Shown here one piece after another: positions 1 to 9,291 of a stretch of DNA of 64,000 nt. Below the pieces are notes generated by a model. It was not told where the DNA came from and did no database searches. It worked only from the letters and a program-made list of their open reading frames with translations. The stretch is from Hansfordia pulvinata (lineage: Eukaryota > Ascomycota > Sordariomycetes > Xylariales), in NCBI GenBank assembly GCA_006538405.1, contig BJKQ01000012.1, positions 717,001 to 781,000 on the forward strand. Direction: 5' to 3'. Within the stretch, counting starts at the first letter, position 1. Each line of letters opens with the position of its first letter. The position numbers were made by a program, and so were the translations under genes.

Positions 1-708
1 GAGAGTAAACGCGATGGCTCTGGAGCCGGTGTATCTTACGGAGAACCACAAAGACGATGTAGGTGCGCCAGTCGAGCTTGCCGGTGGAGGCGCCGCGGGC
101 GTTGAAGGCGAGGTTGATGGCGCCGCCGAGGATGCTGCCGCTGTTGCGGTAGCACAGCCAGTAGGCCAGGTAGCGGCCCCGCGAGCGCTGCTCCGGGTAG
201 GTCAGCATGATGGCGCCCTCGGCGGCCCAGAAGAGGCCGGCGGTGACGCCGCAGGCCGCGGACCCCACGTAGATGAACCACTCGTTGCCGTAGCGGTTGT
301 TGGTGTACAGCGCCGCCGAGTACAGCACGTAGCCCGTCGTGCCCAGGACCAGCGTGCCGCGCAGGCCGATGCGGTTCGCCACGACGCTGCCCGCCAGGCA
401 GGTCACGGTCATGAGGGAGAAGAGCACCGCGTTGCCGGCCCTGTTGCATTTCCAAGGTTCGTTGAGTGTCAGGAGGCGGAGTTCGAGAGCAGGGTTAGAG
501 GGAGAAGGGGGGGGGCAAAGCCAGGGACTTGATAGACTTACATGACGAGATACGGCGTCTGCTGGCCGCCCGCTCCGACCGAGTTCATCGCGTTCCACAG
601 CCCCGGCGCCGAGAAGGCGGCGATGCCGACCATGGTCGCCTGGAAGAAGACGCCGCGGAACCAGTGGTATCGTTTGGCAGCCGTCTCCGTCTCCGGCTCC
701 GTCTCCGT

Positions 709-779
<71 letters not shown>

Positions 780-945
780 TCTTCGCTCCTGCCTCCGTCA
801 CCGTCTCCGTTTTCGGCCCCGTCTTCGTCTCCGTCTTTGTCTCCGTATCTCGGGTGGGGGCGTCGGCCGTGACTCCGGTGCCGGCGCCGAGCGCCGACTC
901 CGGCTCCGGGTGGGGCGCTGCCCCGTGTGCTTCCGGCTGGGCCAT
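1..945 (-). CDS. UNC-93-like membrane transporter, 5' part, truncated by window edge
   Basis: Reads leftward from ATG at 945. Exon 1 is 945-542, intron 541-441 (GTAAGT..CAG), exon 2 is 440-40, and a further GTAAGA donor at 39 starts an intron that leaves the window. The N-terminal ~105 residues are cytosolic-type low complexity (TETKTE and a run of Pro-Glu pairs). They are followed by the family signature RGVFFQATMVG / APGLWNAMNSVGAGGQQ and then alternating hydrophobic helices with RYGNEWF, typical of UNC-93/DUF895 proteins, which belong to the major facilitator superfamily. Known fungal members are polytopic membrane proteins of unproven substrate. The ATG lies 555 bp from the divergent dioxygenase gene, so the two probably share a promoter region. 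The C-terminal helices lie outside the window. Family assignment is firm; transport substrate is not inferable. Confidence 0.85.
681..840. repeat. GGCTCC/GTCTCC hexanucleotide repeat in coding sequence
   Basis: About ten perfect GGCTCC units (721-780) flanked by GTCTCC variants. On the minus strand they encode the Pro-Glu / Thr-Glu tract of the UNC-93-like N-terminus. The repeat stays in frame, so length changes would alter only the number of dipeptides. Confidence 0.9.
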
Positions 946-1499
946 TCTGCAAGCTCTGTCTTTGTGAACTCTTGTTGGACAATGAGCATTGATCTCGCGT
1001 ACAATTGCCTGCGGATTGCCGGCACTTCTTAAATCAGCACTTCATGGTTCCAGACCCTACCGCAACAGCTACCTGATGAATGAACGATATCGCCATCCAC
1101 GACGTGTCCCGCCCAACGCCGCCGTCACGTCACCCGAGCTAGCGGAAGCGTGACGCCGACCTGCTGGGATGCCGAGCCGCAGCCGCGATTGCGAATGTCG
1201 GGGCGCGCCCGACGCGCGAGGGCAAGAGGGGAGGAGGGGGCCCAGACCGCGTTGGATGCCATCGCGGAGGGCTATGGTGTGATCGCCAGGGCCGATGACG
1301 ACTGGGGCCCTTTCGGGGTATAGAGACTCGGGAGACGTCGGCCAACTCTCCGAACAGTCAGGCGCCGGGGTTTTTCTATACAGCCGCTGCATACATAGGC
1401 AGCATTGGAACGAGCTGCGAAGAAGCAAGCAATGGCCGTGGTCTGTAGCTGATGCTTCTCGTTCAAAAAAATAAAATAAAAAAAAAGTAGAAAAAAGTC
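946..1499. promoter_or_regulatory. Divergent intergenic region
   Basis: 555 bp between two divergent start codons (UNC-93-like, minus; dioxygenase, plus). The last 35 bases before the plus-strand ATG are a strongly A-rich leader (1465-1499), a common fungal 5' leader feature. No defined operator is visible. Confidence 0.5.
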
Positions 1500-3166
1500 A
1501 TGGCGCCCAAAATCAGCTACCAGGAGTTCACCTTTGACGGCCAACAAGACACGCGCAGCCTCGGCTTCGGCACGGACGAGCAGCAGCTGTTCCCGCTGGC
1601 GCTCCGAGCGGTGGTCTCGCTAACGCCGGGAGAAGACGGAAACGACGACAATGCCACCGCCGCCGCCGCCACCACCGTGGAGGAACACGTCGCGGCCCTG
1701 CGCGCGTTCGCCGCCTCGGGCCGCCTGTTCGAGCAGGTCCGCCAGCACGGCGGCGCCGTCCTCATCCGCGGGCTGCCCATCGCCAGCGCGGACGACTACA
1801 GCGCCCTGGCGCACGCGTTCGGGTTCCGCGCCCACGAGGAGGTCGGCAGGCCACCCATGCGCACCGTCCTGGCGAAGAACGTCAAGACGGCCAACGAGGG
1901 GTAATGAACCCAGAAGAGAAGAAGAGTGTCCTATTGGGTGTCTCTTTCGTTGTCATTGTTCAGAGGGGAGAGACTGATCAGTTGCTGACCACCCCTGCCG
2001 GTGCCATCTTTTCTCTACAGGCCCCCCGAGCTGCCCATCTGGCCGCACAACGAGTACGGCTGGTCGACCATCAACCCAGCGTGGCTGACCTTCTCGGCGC
2101 TGGTTCCGGCGAGTGAGGGTACGTACGAGGAGTCACACCCAGCATCCTTGCGCTATAAACCATCAGATCCACCCCGTTGCTAACGCTCTTGTTTCCTCTG
2201 TGTCCTCCCCTAGCAAACAGGCGGAGAGACGCCCGTCATCTCCAGCATCCACCTGGCCGCGCGCATCCAGCGGGAGGCACCCGAGTTCTACGCCAAGGTC
2301 CTGCGCAAGGGCGTCCGATACGTGTACCGGTATGGGCGGGAGAGCGTCGTGTCGACGACGGGCACCAGTGTGCTGGGCGCGTACGGGCGGGAGGTGGTTC
2401 CCGGGGTGGACGGCGAGGCCGCGGCCCGGGCCAAGATCGAGGACGAGGTCCGGCGGCACAGCGACCGCTTCGAGTGGCACGACGACGGCAGCCTCACGGT
2501 CACGCACACGACGCCCTGTATGTTTCATTCTCTCTCTCTCCCTCTCTCTCTCTCTTGTCCCCCTTTCTTCAACATGAAGATACGCGGGAGCAGACCTCAG
2601 GAGCATACCCGACACTTACACACACACACACACACACAGTAATCCGCATCCACAAGGAGACGGGCCTGACGACATGGTTCGGCAACATCACCAGCGCCTG
2701 GGGCCGCAGCGTGCACCACGGGGCGACTCGGGCGCCCTTCCGCGGCGACGACGGCTCCTACCACCCGCCCCCGCTGTACGGCGACGGCGAGCCCATCGAG
2801 ACGGAGCACCTGGACCGCGCGCTGCCATCGCCGAGGACTCCCAGGTGCTCGTCCGCTGGGAGCGCGGCGACCTGGTCCTGCTGGATGTGAGTTGCTGCCT
2901 TTCTCCCCTTTTCTGTGTCTCTCACTTTACCTGTCCGTCTGTCTATGCGTGTGCTTCCTGCTTGTTGCTTCTCGGTAAACCTCCAACTAAAGACAACAAA
3001 ACCCCCCTTCTAGAACTACGCAGTCATGCACTCCCGGTCGCCCTGGAAAGGGGACAGGGTCGTGCTCGCGGCGCTGTGGGACCAGGACGGCCGGATCGAC
3101 GACTTTGAAGAGGGCAGGGCGATCCTCGAGGGCATACCCAGGAGGCCCATCGTCGTGCTGGAGTGA
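1500..3166 (+). CDS. TauD/TfdA-like Fe(II)/2-oxoglutarate dioxygenase (clavaminate synthase-like fold)
   Basis: Exons 1500-1900, 2021-2118, 2221-2517, 2640-2886 and 3014-3166 give about 398 residues. Introns are GT-AG. The first metal-binding motif HNE (about H143 and E145, in the segment IWPHNEYGW) is the HxE form used by clavaminate synthase-like enzymes. The distal His is in NYAVMHSR, followed by SPWKGDR, which carries the 2-oxoglutarate-binding Arg. The segment GGETPVISS is typical of the family. The likely role is oxidative decarboxylation of 2-oxoglutarate coupled to hydroxylation of a small acid; the substrate cannot be told. Exon 4 needs one extra base near 2821-2825 (CTG-CC-ATC where the frame demands CTG-GCC-ATC). 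With it the coding length becomes 1197, divisible by 3. Either the assembly dropped a G or the allele is broken. No leader peptide is seen, so it is probably cytosolic. Confidence 0.85.
2526..2638. repeat. CT and CA microsatellites inside an intron
   Basis: The intron 2518-2639 of the dioxygenase gene has a (CT)n-rich tract at about 2526-2552 and a (CA)n tract at 2617-2638. The CA tract ends in the acceptor CACAG, so the repeat itself supplies the splice acceptor. Confidence 0.85.
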
Positions 3167-3559
3167 AGCCCCCGTTATCGCTGTTCGTGCTCCGGGTGCG
3201 GCTGGTTGTGTCTGGCGTCATCTATGTGCTCGGAGACATGTTCGTTCCGATTCACCCCCCACAAGTATACAGTTCCACGGCGTGTCAGAGTCCTGCGGTG
3301 TGTGGTCAGGGGCTCAACCTCGGAAATGTAGGAGCAGCCTCCACGCGCTTGGCTTCGAGAATTGAACATGACACGCCTGGCGACATGTTACTATCGTAGC
3401 CTGTCTGATGACATGGGAAATCAACGGTCTATTGTGTATCTGCATCACTAAGCTTCTCTTCTGATAAGAAGAGAGAGAAAAACGACAGTCTATGTTTGGT
3501 CCTGCACTCTGGTTCCTTTCACACCAATACCCCTCAGTCCCACTCCCTCGAGCCATCCA
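3167..3559. other. Intergenic, convergent
   Basis: 393 bp between the 3' ends of the dioxygenase (+) and a small secreted protein gene (-). It shows only untranslated-type sequence with a somewhat lower G+C. No further gene is supported. Confidence 0.5.
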
Positions 3560-3970
3560 TCAGCTACTAGCTGATCGGGGGACGTTTGGGCAGTGCTCCA
3601 AGTCTTCGTGCGGCTCCTTCTGGCAGTCTCCCATGTACCACCTCCCGTCGGACCCGGCCCAGACGGCACAGTAGTACGCGACCCACTGTCGCTCCGCGTT
3701 GGCGACGTTGACCAAGACCTGGCAGGCCCAGGCGTGGCGCCGGTGCCTCGCGTCGGGGGCGTCGCTCGCGGCGAGCCCCTGGCCCTGGAGGACCTCCTCG
3801 CGCAGCGCCTGGCCACGGTCATGCGCCTGCTCCAGCCTCATCACGTGGTGGTTGTACCGGTCGACGCCGAAGTTGTTGCTGTCCTTCGTCGCGGCCATGA
3901 ACACGTCTCCGTAGTAATAGGCGTTGGCGCCGCCGAGCACGGCCAGCAACGAGACGGCAGAGAGCTTCAT
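3560..3970 (-). CDS. Small secreted protein, 136 aa, four cysteines
   Basis: Single-exon frame from ATG at 3970. The N-terminus MKLSAVSLLAVLGGANA is a clear signal peptide with a likely cleavage after ANA. The mature part starts YYYGDVFMAA, is moderately charged in the middle (EQAHDRGQALREE) and has exactly four cysteines (WACQ, YYCAV, GDCQ, EHCPN) in the second half, compatible with two disulfides. The tail is PRSASS. I recognise no catalytic family. Size, signal peptide and cysteine content fit fungal small secreted or effector-like proteins, which is an inference only. The leader at 4019-4045 contains a CTACCTAC/TAGGTACCTA motif block also found before the next secreted gene. Confidence 0.65.
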   Translation of the reverse strand: MKLSAVSLLAVLGGANAYYYGDVFMAATKDSNNFGVDRYNHHVMRLEQAHDRGQALREEVLQGQGLAASDAPDARHRRHAWACQVLVNVANAERQWVAYYCAVWAGSDGRWYMGDCQKEPHEDLEHCPNVPRSASS

Positions 3971-5804
3971 GGTGCTTTTGGTAGAAGGTATGTGTGGATC
4001 TTGTAGTTGTAGAGTAAACCAGGTAGGTACCTAGGTAGGTAGTTGTGAAAGGGGTGCGGCTACGCCAGGCTGGTTGGACGGGTAAAGTGTGGGAGGATGA
4101 AAGCCGTGCTGTATGTATGCGCGTGGTGTTCTGTCGGGTTTCCGGGTCAGGAGAGTGGCCGGGACCGCCCCCTTTTAAGTACATGTAAGTCAATCAGATT
4201 ATCAGGAAAAACCCGAGCGGCTACCCGGCATCGGGTGGCCCGCGCCCATGTTCCCATCTGTCTGTTGGTGTTGGAACTTGGGTGCAGAAACTGCCCCATA
4301 CGAGGCGACGGCATGCCCAACTTCCCAAGCATGTCCGTGATCTCCCCGATTCGAACACCGAACACAATGATCCCGCGCAGAGGCCGGCAGGCAAACCGAG
4401 CAACCACTCTGCGGTGGCTCCCCGGCCTCTCTGGCCTTGTTGCCAGTCAGATTCCGGCGGGGGCTGTCACGGGTCTGGCCCTGGCATTCCTGTTAATCAT
4501 AAGTGCTGGTAAGATTGAGCACTAGGGAAGTGTCAATCTCGTATCTTTTGACTGTGCCGAACAGCCAGTCTGGTTCAGTGGTATTTACCAGTGCCTTTGC
4601 CCATATGGGCCAGAACCGTTACAGGGGCATGTCCTTCCAGGGTGGCCGCCTGCTTGCTTGGTGCCTGCTCGCGGAGGGGCTGCCCCCTTGGGTGTCCCGA
4701 CCCAACTCGACATCTTGTCGCCCCGTCACAGACCAGCGGCTTGGGTCAAGTCGCCCCTCGTTGTCGGGTCACGCTATCTCGGTCGCTGGCCAGACCAAAA
4801 GCCCGTCCAGGCCAGACGTACGCGCCGGGGCTGGGACCTGGCGAAGAAGTGGCGAGGACTGACGGTTCATGCCCGGTCATCATGGACCTTCTAGGGGTGG
4901 AGCGCACCCGAGAGGCATGCATCTCCACTTTTGCACGGGCCACGGTCGTGCTGACATGATATCCTCACGAGAGTGATGGCCCTATCGTAGAGACAAGACG
5001 ACTTGGCGGCCGGCCGTGACCAAGACCAAGGACAGGAACGCAGGCTCGGCGCAGCGGGATGGGACAACTCTCGAGCTGCTCTTCTGGCAGACTTGGCAGC
5101 AATCAGCCAGCCGAGTCTCGAGGAATGCCCGGCCGAGCACCGTCGTCGGCGGGTACTCACTGTGATGTGTCGAGACAGAGATCAGGCGCTTGCACCATTC
5201 CAATGATGGCGACAACCTTGGCAAACCCGAAGCCGAGGTCCCAGAGCGCCGGGAGGGGTCCCGCCGCCTCAATAAGCTGATCTCATAATAATAGTTGAGC
5301 CTCCAAAAAAACCCCTGCGTGGAACCCCTGCATAAGACCCAAGATCCCTCCACGAAAGCCGGCGAACTCCCGGCGGCGTTATGGCTTTCGGTAGGTGGTT
5401 GTAAGATGAGTCAGCGCCGAGACGGTCAGAATTTTTGTTCTTGTCTTGGACCCCCCCTGTTTTCTTTCTTTTTTTCTCTCGCGTCATCCATGTTGTCCAT
5501 GGCCCCCGGTGCATTCTTGGTCCCCTTCTTAGGCTATCAGACGACCGGGAATCGAAGGGCACGGTTGTTGAGTGTGTCTGCTCACTCTGAAGATGGCTGA
5601 CAAAATACTTTGTGCTCACAGGCCGTGCAGCACAGAAATGCATACCCTGCCACTTCTGATGTTCAACAAATATATATGGGTTAGGTACGTTATAGGATTG
5701 ATATTCGCCACTACATAGCTGGCCCGAGCACGCAGTCGTGCCGCCCACCTCCTCATCGCACACCGAGAAGGACCCAGCGTCCGCGCCGCAGCGAGTGCCT
5801 GCCC
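3971..5804. other. Intergenic, 1.8 kb, no gene supported
   Basis: Open frames here overlap on both strands and lack domain signal, splice structure or coding composition. The interval contains the promoter of the 136-aa secreted protein (4019-4045 motif block) and the 3' flank of the 53-aa one. No RNA gene was recognised. Confidence 0.5.
4019..4045. promoter_or_regulatory. TAGGTACCTA-type palindromic block in 5' leader
   Basis: GGTAGGTACCTAGGTAGGTAG, an imperfect palindrome built from overlapping TAGGTA/TACCTA units, lies about 50-75 bp upstream of the ATG of the 136-aa secreted protein. Related units occur in several other intergenic sites of the window. Confidence 0.4.
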
Positions 5805-6037
5805 TTAGTTGTCGTTGCCAAACCCGCACTGGACGCAATTGAGGTTGTTGCCGCCGAGCTGTTCGTCCGTCAGTGTCAGCGAGTGAGTGAGCAGCGCGCA
5901 AAGATGCGCCACGCGAGCGGGTAACTCACACAGCAGGGGCCGCCGAGCTGCCGGTCCGCGAGCTGGGCCGGCGCGGCCAGCGGGGAGGCCAGGGCCGCGG
6001 TGGCCATGGCGAGGGCGACGAGGGCGTGGAAGTTCAT
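5805..6037 (-). CDS. Very small secreted cysteine-rich peptide, 53 aa, one intron
   Basis: ATG at 6037; exon 1 is 6037-5930 (36 codons), intron 5929-5859 (GTGAGT..CAG, 71 bp), exon 2 is 5858-5805 (17 codons plus stop). Both exons are in phase 0. The product starts MNFHALVALAMATAALAS (signal peptide). A short Ala/Pro-rich stretch follows, with a possible dibasic-free processing zone ending LADRQ, then a mature core with cysteines CC..C..C (GGPCC, NCVQC) of only about 25 residues. It is too short for routine gene callers. No family is recognised; it could be a secreted signalling, antimicrobial or effector peptide. The leader carries GTAGGTAGGTA at 6047-6057, resembling the leader of the neighbouring secreted gene. 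Support is the precise intron, the signal peptide and the cysteine pattern; expression is not shown. Confidence 0.6.
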
Positions 6038-7133
6038 CTTCGGTAGTGAGTAGGTAGGTATCTGGAAAGCAAGGCTGGTCGTGTTTCTGTTCGAGGTGGG
6101 CCGTAAACGAATGTGATTTTGGGTGGGGAGATAGATATATCACAGAGAAACCAAAGACTTCTGATGCGGCCAGGAAAGTGTGCTATTCGTACCGAAAGCA
6201 TATAGCAACTCCTGGATCACCAGGCTGCCCCTGATGACGAGCTGCGACGGCGGGGGCATGCTAGGTCCCGCTAACAGATCGCCAGCTCATTTCGCGAGTA
6301 TCCTGTCGCTCGCACGCCCAGGACGCAGCACGATCCTTCTGACAGTACACAACGGTGACCGCCGACGGACAATGCTCGCCGCTGACGTCTGTCTGTCATC
6401 CGGGGGCCCCAGCCGCGCCTGGTAGCCGACGAGATTGTCGCGCGCGAGATTAAAGATGGAAGCGACAGCGGCAGGATTTCAAGTTCAGGCTCGCCTGTTC
6501 GGGTTCTCCCAAGCGACGGTCTCGGTTTCGCGGCCTTGTGGGCCTTTCCGGGGCTGACAGATCGGCGCGCCTTGGTGAGCCAAGGAGCCGGGCAAAGCCC
6601 GAGTTCATCCATGCACCCGCTGTGCTGTTTAACGAGCTGTGATGATGGTGGGTTTCCGACAATGTTTCAGGTCCCGCCGGGATCGCAGTCCACTGGAGAG
6701 ATAGGTAGCCGAGTTTACATGGTGAAGGCGTCCACTTCAGTGCACGCCACCATGTGCCTCAGGGCAGACGGCGGTTCACACGCATCAGTTACGTAGAAGC
6801 ACATCGGAATACTGGCTTGCAGGAGACATCAGGTCAAATCTCTGCGGCCCCAATCACCTTATAAGAGGCCGGCCAAAGTGACAAATTAGAAGGGTATCGT
6901 CAGGATTTCAACATTGATTTTGTCATCAGTCTGATAAAGCCATCCAGTCTCCAGTCTCGGCAAGACGGACAACAGAAATGGCATGAATGCCTATGTAACC
7001 AACGACGCCTTTACGCCATGCTATGCCCAGAATGTCACAAGACTCTCACTCCTCTCGAGGGTATGAGAAACAACAACTTCCAAGGTCGTGAGTCTCCCCA
7101 CAGCTACTGAAATCAAAACACCGTTTCTTCCCT
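6038..7133. other. Intergenic, 1.1 kb, no gene supported
   Basis: Lies between the 5' end of the 53-aa peptide gene and the 3' end of the Dsc3-like gene. Short overlapping frames only; nothing else is seen. Confidence 0.5.
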
Positions 7134-8282
7134 TCAGGGTTCGCCGCCGACGGCACGAACGATGCCGAGCAGGACGCTGAAGAGAACACCGATGCCGAGC
7201 ATGAAGCGGGCGCGGCCAGAGCTCATGCCCTCCTCGCGCACCAGCCAGGCCGCGCTCCCCAGAGGCCACATGAAGCCGAGGGCCACGCTGCGGATCAGCA
7301 CGTCCATCATGCCGGCAAGCCCGGCGTCCTCGCTGTCGGCGCCGGCGGCGGCGTCGGCGGGGCCGTCCGGGGCGGCGGTGGACAGGCCGAAGGGGCCGGT
7401 GCCGAGCTGCTGCTGCGGCTGCTGGGCGGAGCCGCCGCCCGCGCCCGCGGAGGACGAGTCGATCCACGCGTCCTCCATGCGGCGGAAGCTGTCCGGGGAC
7501 GGCAGCGTGTCCGGGGTGTACCGGGCGGCGTGGATGGAGCGGAACTGCAGGCGCAGCTGGCCCACCTCGGCCTCGGACAGGCCGGCGGCGCGCAGGCGGT
7601 CGAAGCCCCGGGGCGCCGCGGAGACGGACACGTGGGAGGGAGGGGGCGTGCCCGTCGAGTCGGTGACGGAGCGGGGCAGCGCGGACGACGGGGCGGCCGA
7701 GGGCGGGGCGAGGGCGGCGTCGGCCTCCTCCCGGAGCTCTTCCGGGGTGAGCACGTCGCCGACGCTGCAGTTGACGTAGGTGCGCAGGGCAGGGTCGGGG
7801 CGGCCCGGGATCTGCTTCCCTTTGGTGCCGGCCGCCGCGGCGCCGAGGTGGGGATCGTTCGAGGCCGGGGCCCGGGGTGTCGGGGGCGGCCCGGGTAGGC
7901 GCAGGGCGGCGGAAAGAGCCGCGGCGTCGGGCAAGATGCGACCGGCGTGGATGAAGCGCAAGCGGCGCTGGTTGTCGGGATCGGACAGCCGGCGGCGGAT
8001 GAGGTGCTTGAGAGAGACGACGGTGGTGGCGGCGGGACGGGGAATGTCGAGCTCGATGTCGGGAAGGGCGGCGTTGAAGCGGACGGTCAGGAGGAGAGGC
8101 GGCTGTTGGGGCTGAGCCTTGGGGTGGGGAGATAGAGGGCTGTTGGCGGGCGAGGACGAGACTGGTGAGGTGGCAGCCAGCGGCGCCAGCAATGGCTGCG
8201 CCTGTGGTCCTGCGGCCCTCGCTTTACCCTTGGGGTCCGGCCCGTTGCCTGCCCCCAGACCGCCACCTCCAGCAGGCGCCAT
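7134..8282 (-). CDS. dsc3: Dsc E3 ubiquitin ligase complex subunit 3 (DUF2407, ubiquitin-like)
   Basis: Uninterrupted 382-codon frame. A Pro/Ala-rich N-terminus (1-60) precedes a ubiquitin-like domain at about 62-125 (LLLTVRFN, TVVSLKHLIRRRL, LRFIHAGRIL). A linker and the C-terminal DUF2407 region follow at about 170-382, with TYVNCSVGD, GFDRLRAAGLSEAEV and LQFRSIHA, characteristic of Dsc3 proteins. Two C-terminal transmembrane helices lie at about 325-347 (MMDVLIRSVALGFMWPL) and 355-378. In fission yeast and Aspergillus the Golgi/endosomal Dsc complex ubiquitinates SREBP for cleavage and takes part in membrane protein quality control; Dsc3 is a structural subunit. The gene is divergent from the aminotransferase gene 1.0 kb away. 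Nothing looks broken. Confidence 0.87.
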   Translation of the reverse strand: MAPAGGGGLGAGNGPDPKGKARAAGPQAQPLLAPLAATSPVSSSPANSPLSPHPKAQPQQPPLLLTVRFNAALPDIELDIPRPAATTVVSLKHLIRRRLSDPDNQRRLRFIHAGRILPDAAALSAALRLPGPPPTPRAPASNDPHLGAAAAGTKGKQIPGRPDPALRTYVNCSVGDVLTPEELREEADAALAPPSAAPSSALPRSVTDSTGTPPPSHVSVSAAPRGFDRLRAAGLSEAEVGQLRLQFRSIHAARYTPDTLPSPDSFRRMEDAWIDSSSAGAGGGSAQQPQQQLGTGPFGLSTAAPDGPADAAAGADSEDAGLAGMMDVLIRSVALGFMWPLGSAAWLVREEGMSSGRARFMLGIGVLFSVLLGIVRAVGGEP

Positions 8283-9291
8283 GACACTTGCCTGTCGACG
8301 GTTTAGGCGGGCGGTGGGCGGTGGGCGGTGGGTGTGTAGAGGACGATGAGCGACGGGTGTGAGCGGCTGACGACGAATGGATGCTGGCGATGGAGAGAGT
8401 CGCGTGCAAGTCAGGTATGGATGGGTACCGTCATTCGGGGCGTGCGTGCATGGGTGCGCATTGGAGCGTGTCCCGCGTGCCCGCCTGTGCCGAACGCCAT
8501 CCCTCTCGCGCCGCGGCTGACGTCAGGGTCGGCTGCTTGGCCGGTACACGCGGGCGATGTCCCTTCCTGCCAGTCGACCGCGGTGCATGGACCTTCAACG
8601 CCGGTCGCGGCCTGCGCAGCACGCCCAGCTCATTGGGGTCACTCGTATGGTGAGATGAATCACATCTACTGCACCCATGGTCTTGGGTCGCCATTGGGAA
8701 TCAAAGTGGCATTGCATTGGCACATGTAGAGGTATTTGAGGAACAATTACGATTATAAGTGGAGGTACCTTCATGTTGCCCGGGGTTCAAGAGACGTCAC
8801 CCAACGGCGTAATTGCGTGACGCGTGGGGGCTGCCGTCGCGTTCCAGCACGGCTTGTCGAGCATCCATTTGGCTGAAAGTCAACGCTCAGCTAAGCTGGG
8901 CGGTTCAGTACCTACCTGCCCGGGGTTACGAGAGCCACCCCGCGTCCAGTACGTATGTGTCCGTACAGCGCGCCAGAATCGTGCAGGTTCCGTAACGGGA
9001 CTGCAGGAAATCGCGCTCGGAGAGACCTGCTACTTACGGGCGCGTGACGGTACCCGCGGCAGCCCCTCGGACGGGCCCGCCCCCGCCACTTCGGCTCCGT
9101 TGGCCGACGATGCTCCCTCCGTCCAGCTCTGCCTGAATCCGATCGCGGACCCCAAAGCCTCACATCAAAGCCCGCCTCCTTGCCCTGCCCTGTCGCGTCT
9201 GTCGTTCGTCCTCTGGCTCTGGACTGCCTCAATCGCGCGACCCCCCAGCCTCTTCTCACCCCACCTCGCTCCAGTACGCCGGGCCTTCTCC
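8283..9291. promoter_or_regulatory. Divergent intergenic region (dsc3 / aminotransferase)
   Basis: 1.0 kb between divergent ATGs. It contains GGTACC and TACCTACC units (8763-8772, 8908-8922) of the dispersed palindrome family. The last ~120 bp before 9292 are pyrimidine-rich (CTCCTCCGCC and similar), typical of a fungal transcription start and leader zone. Confidence 0.4.
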
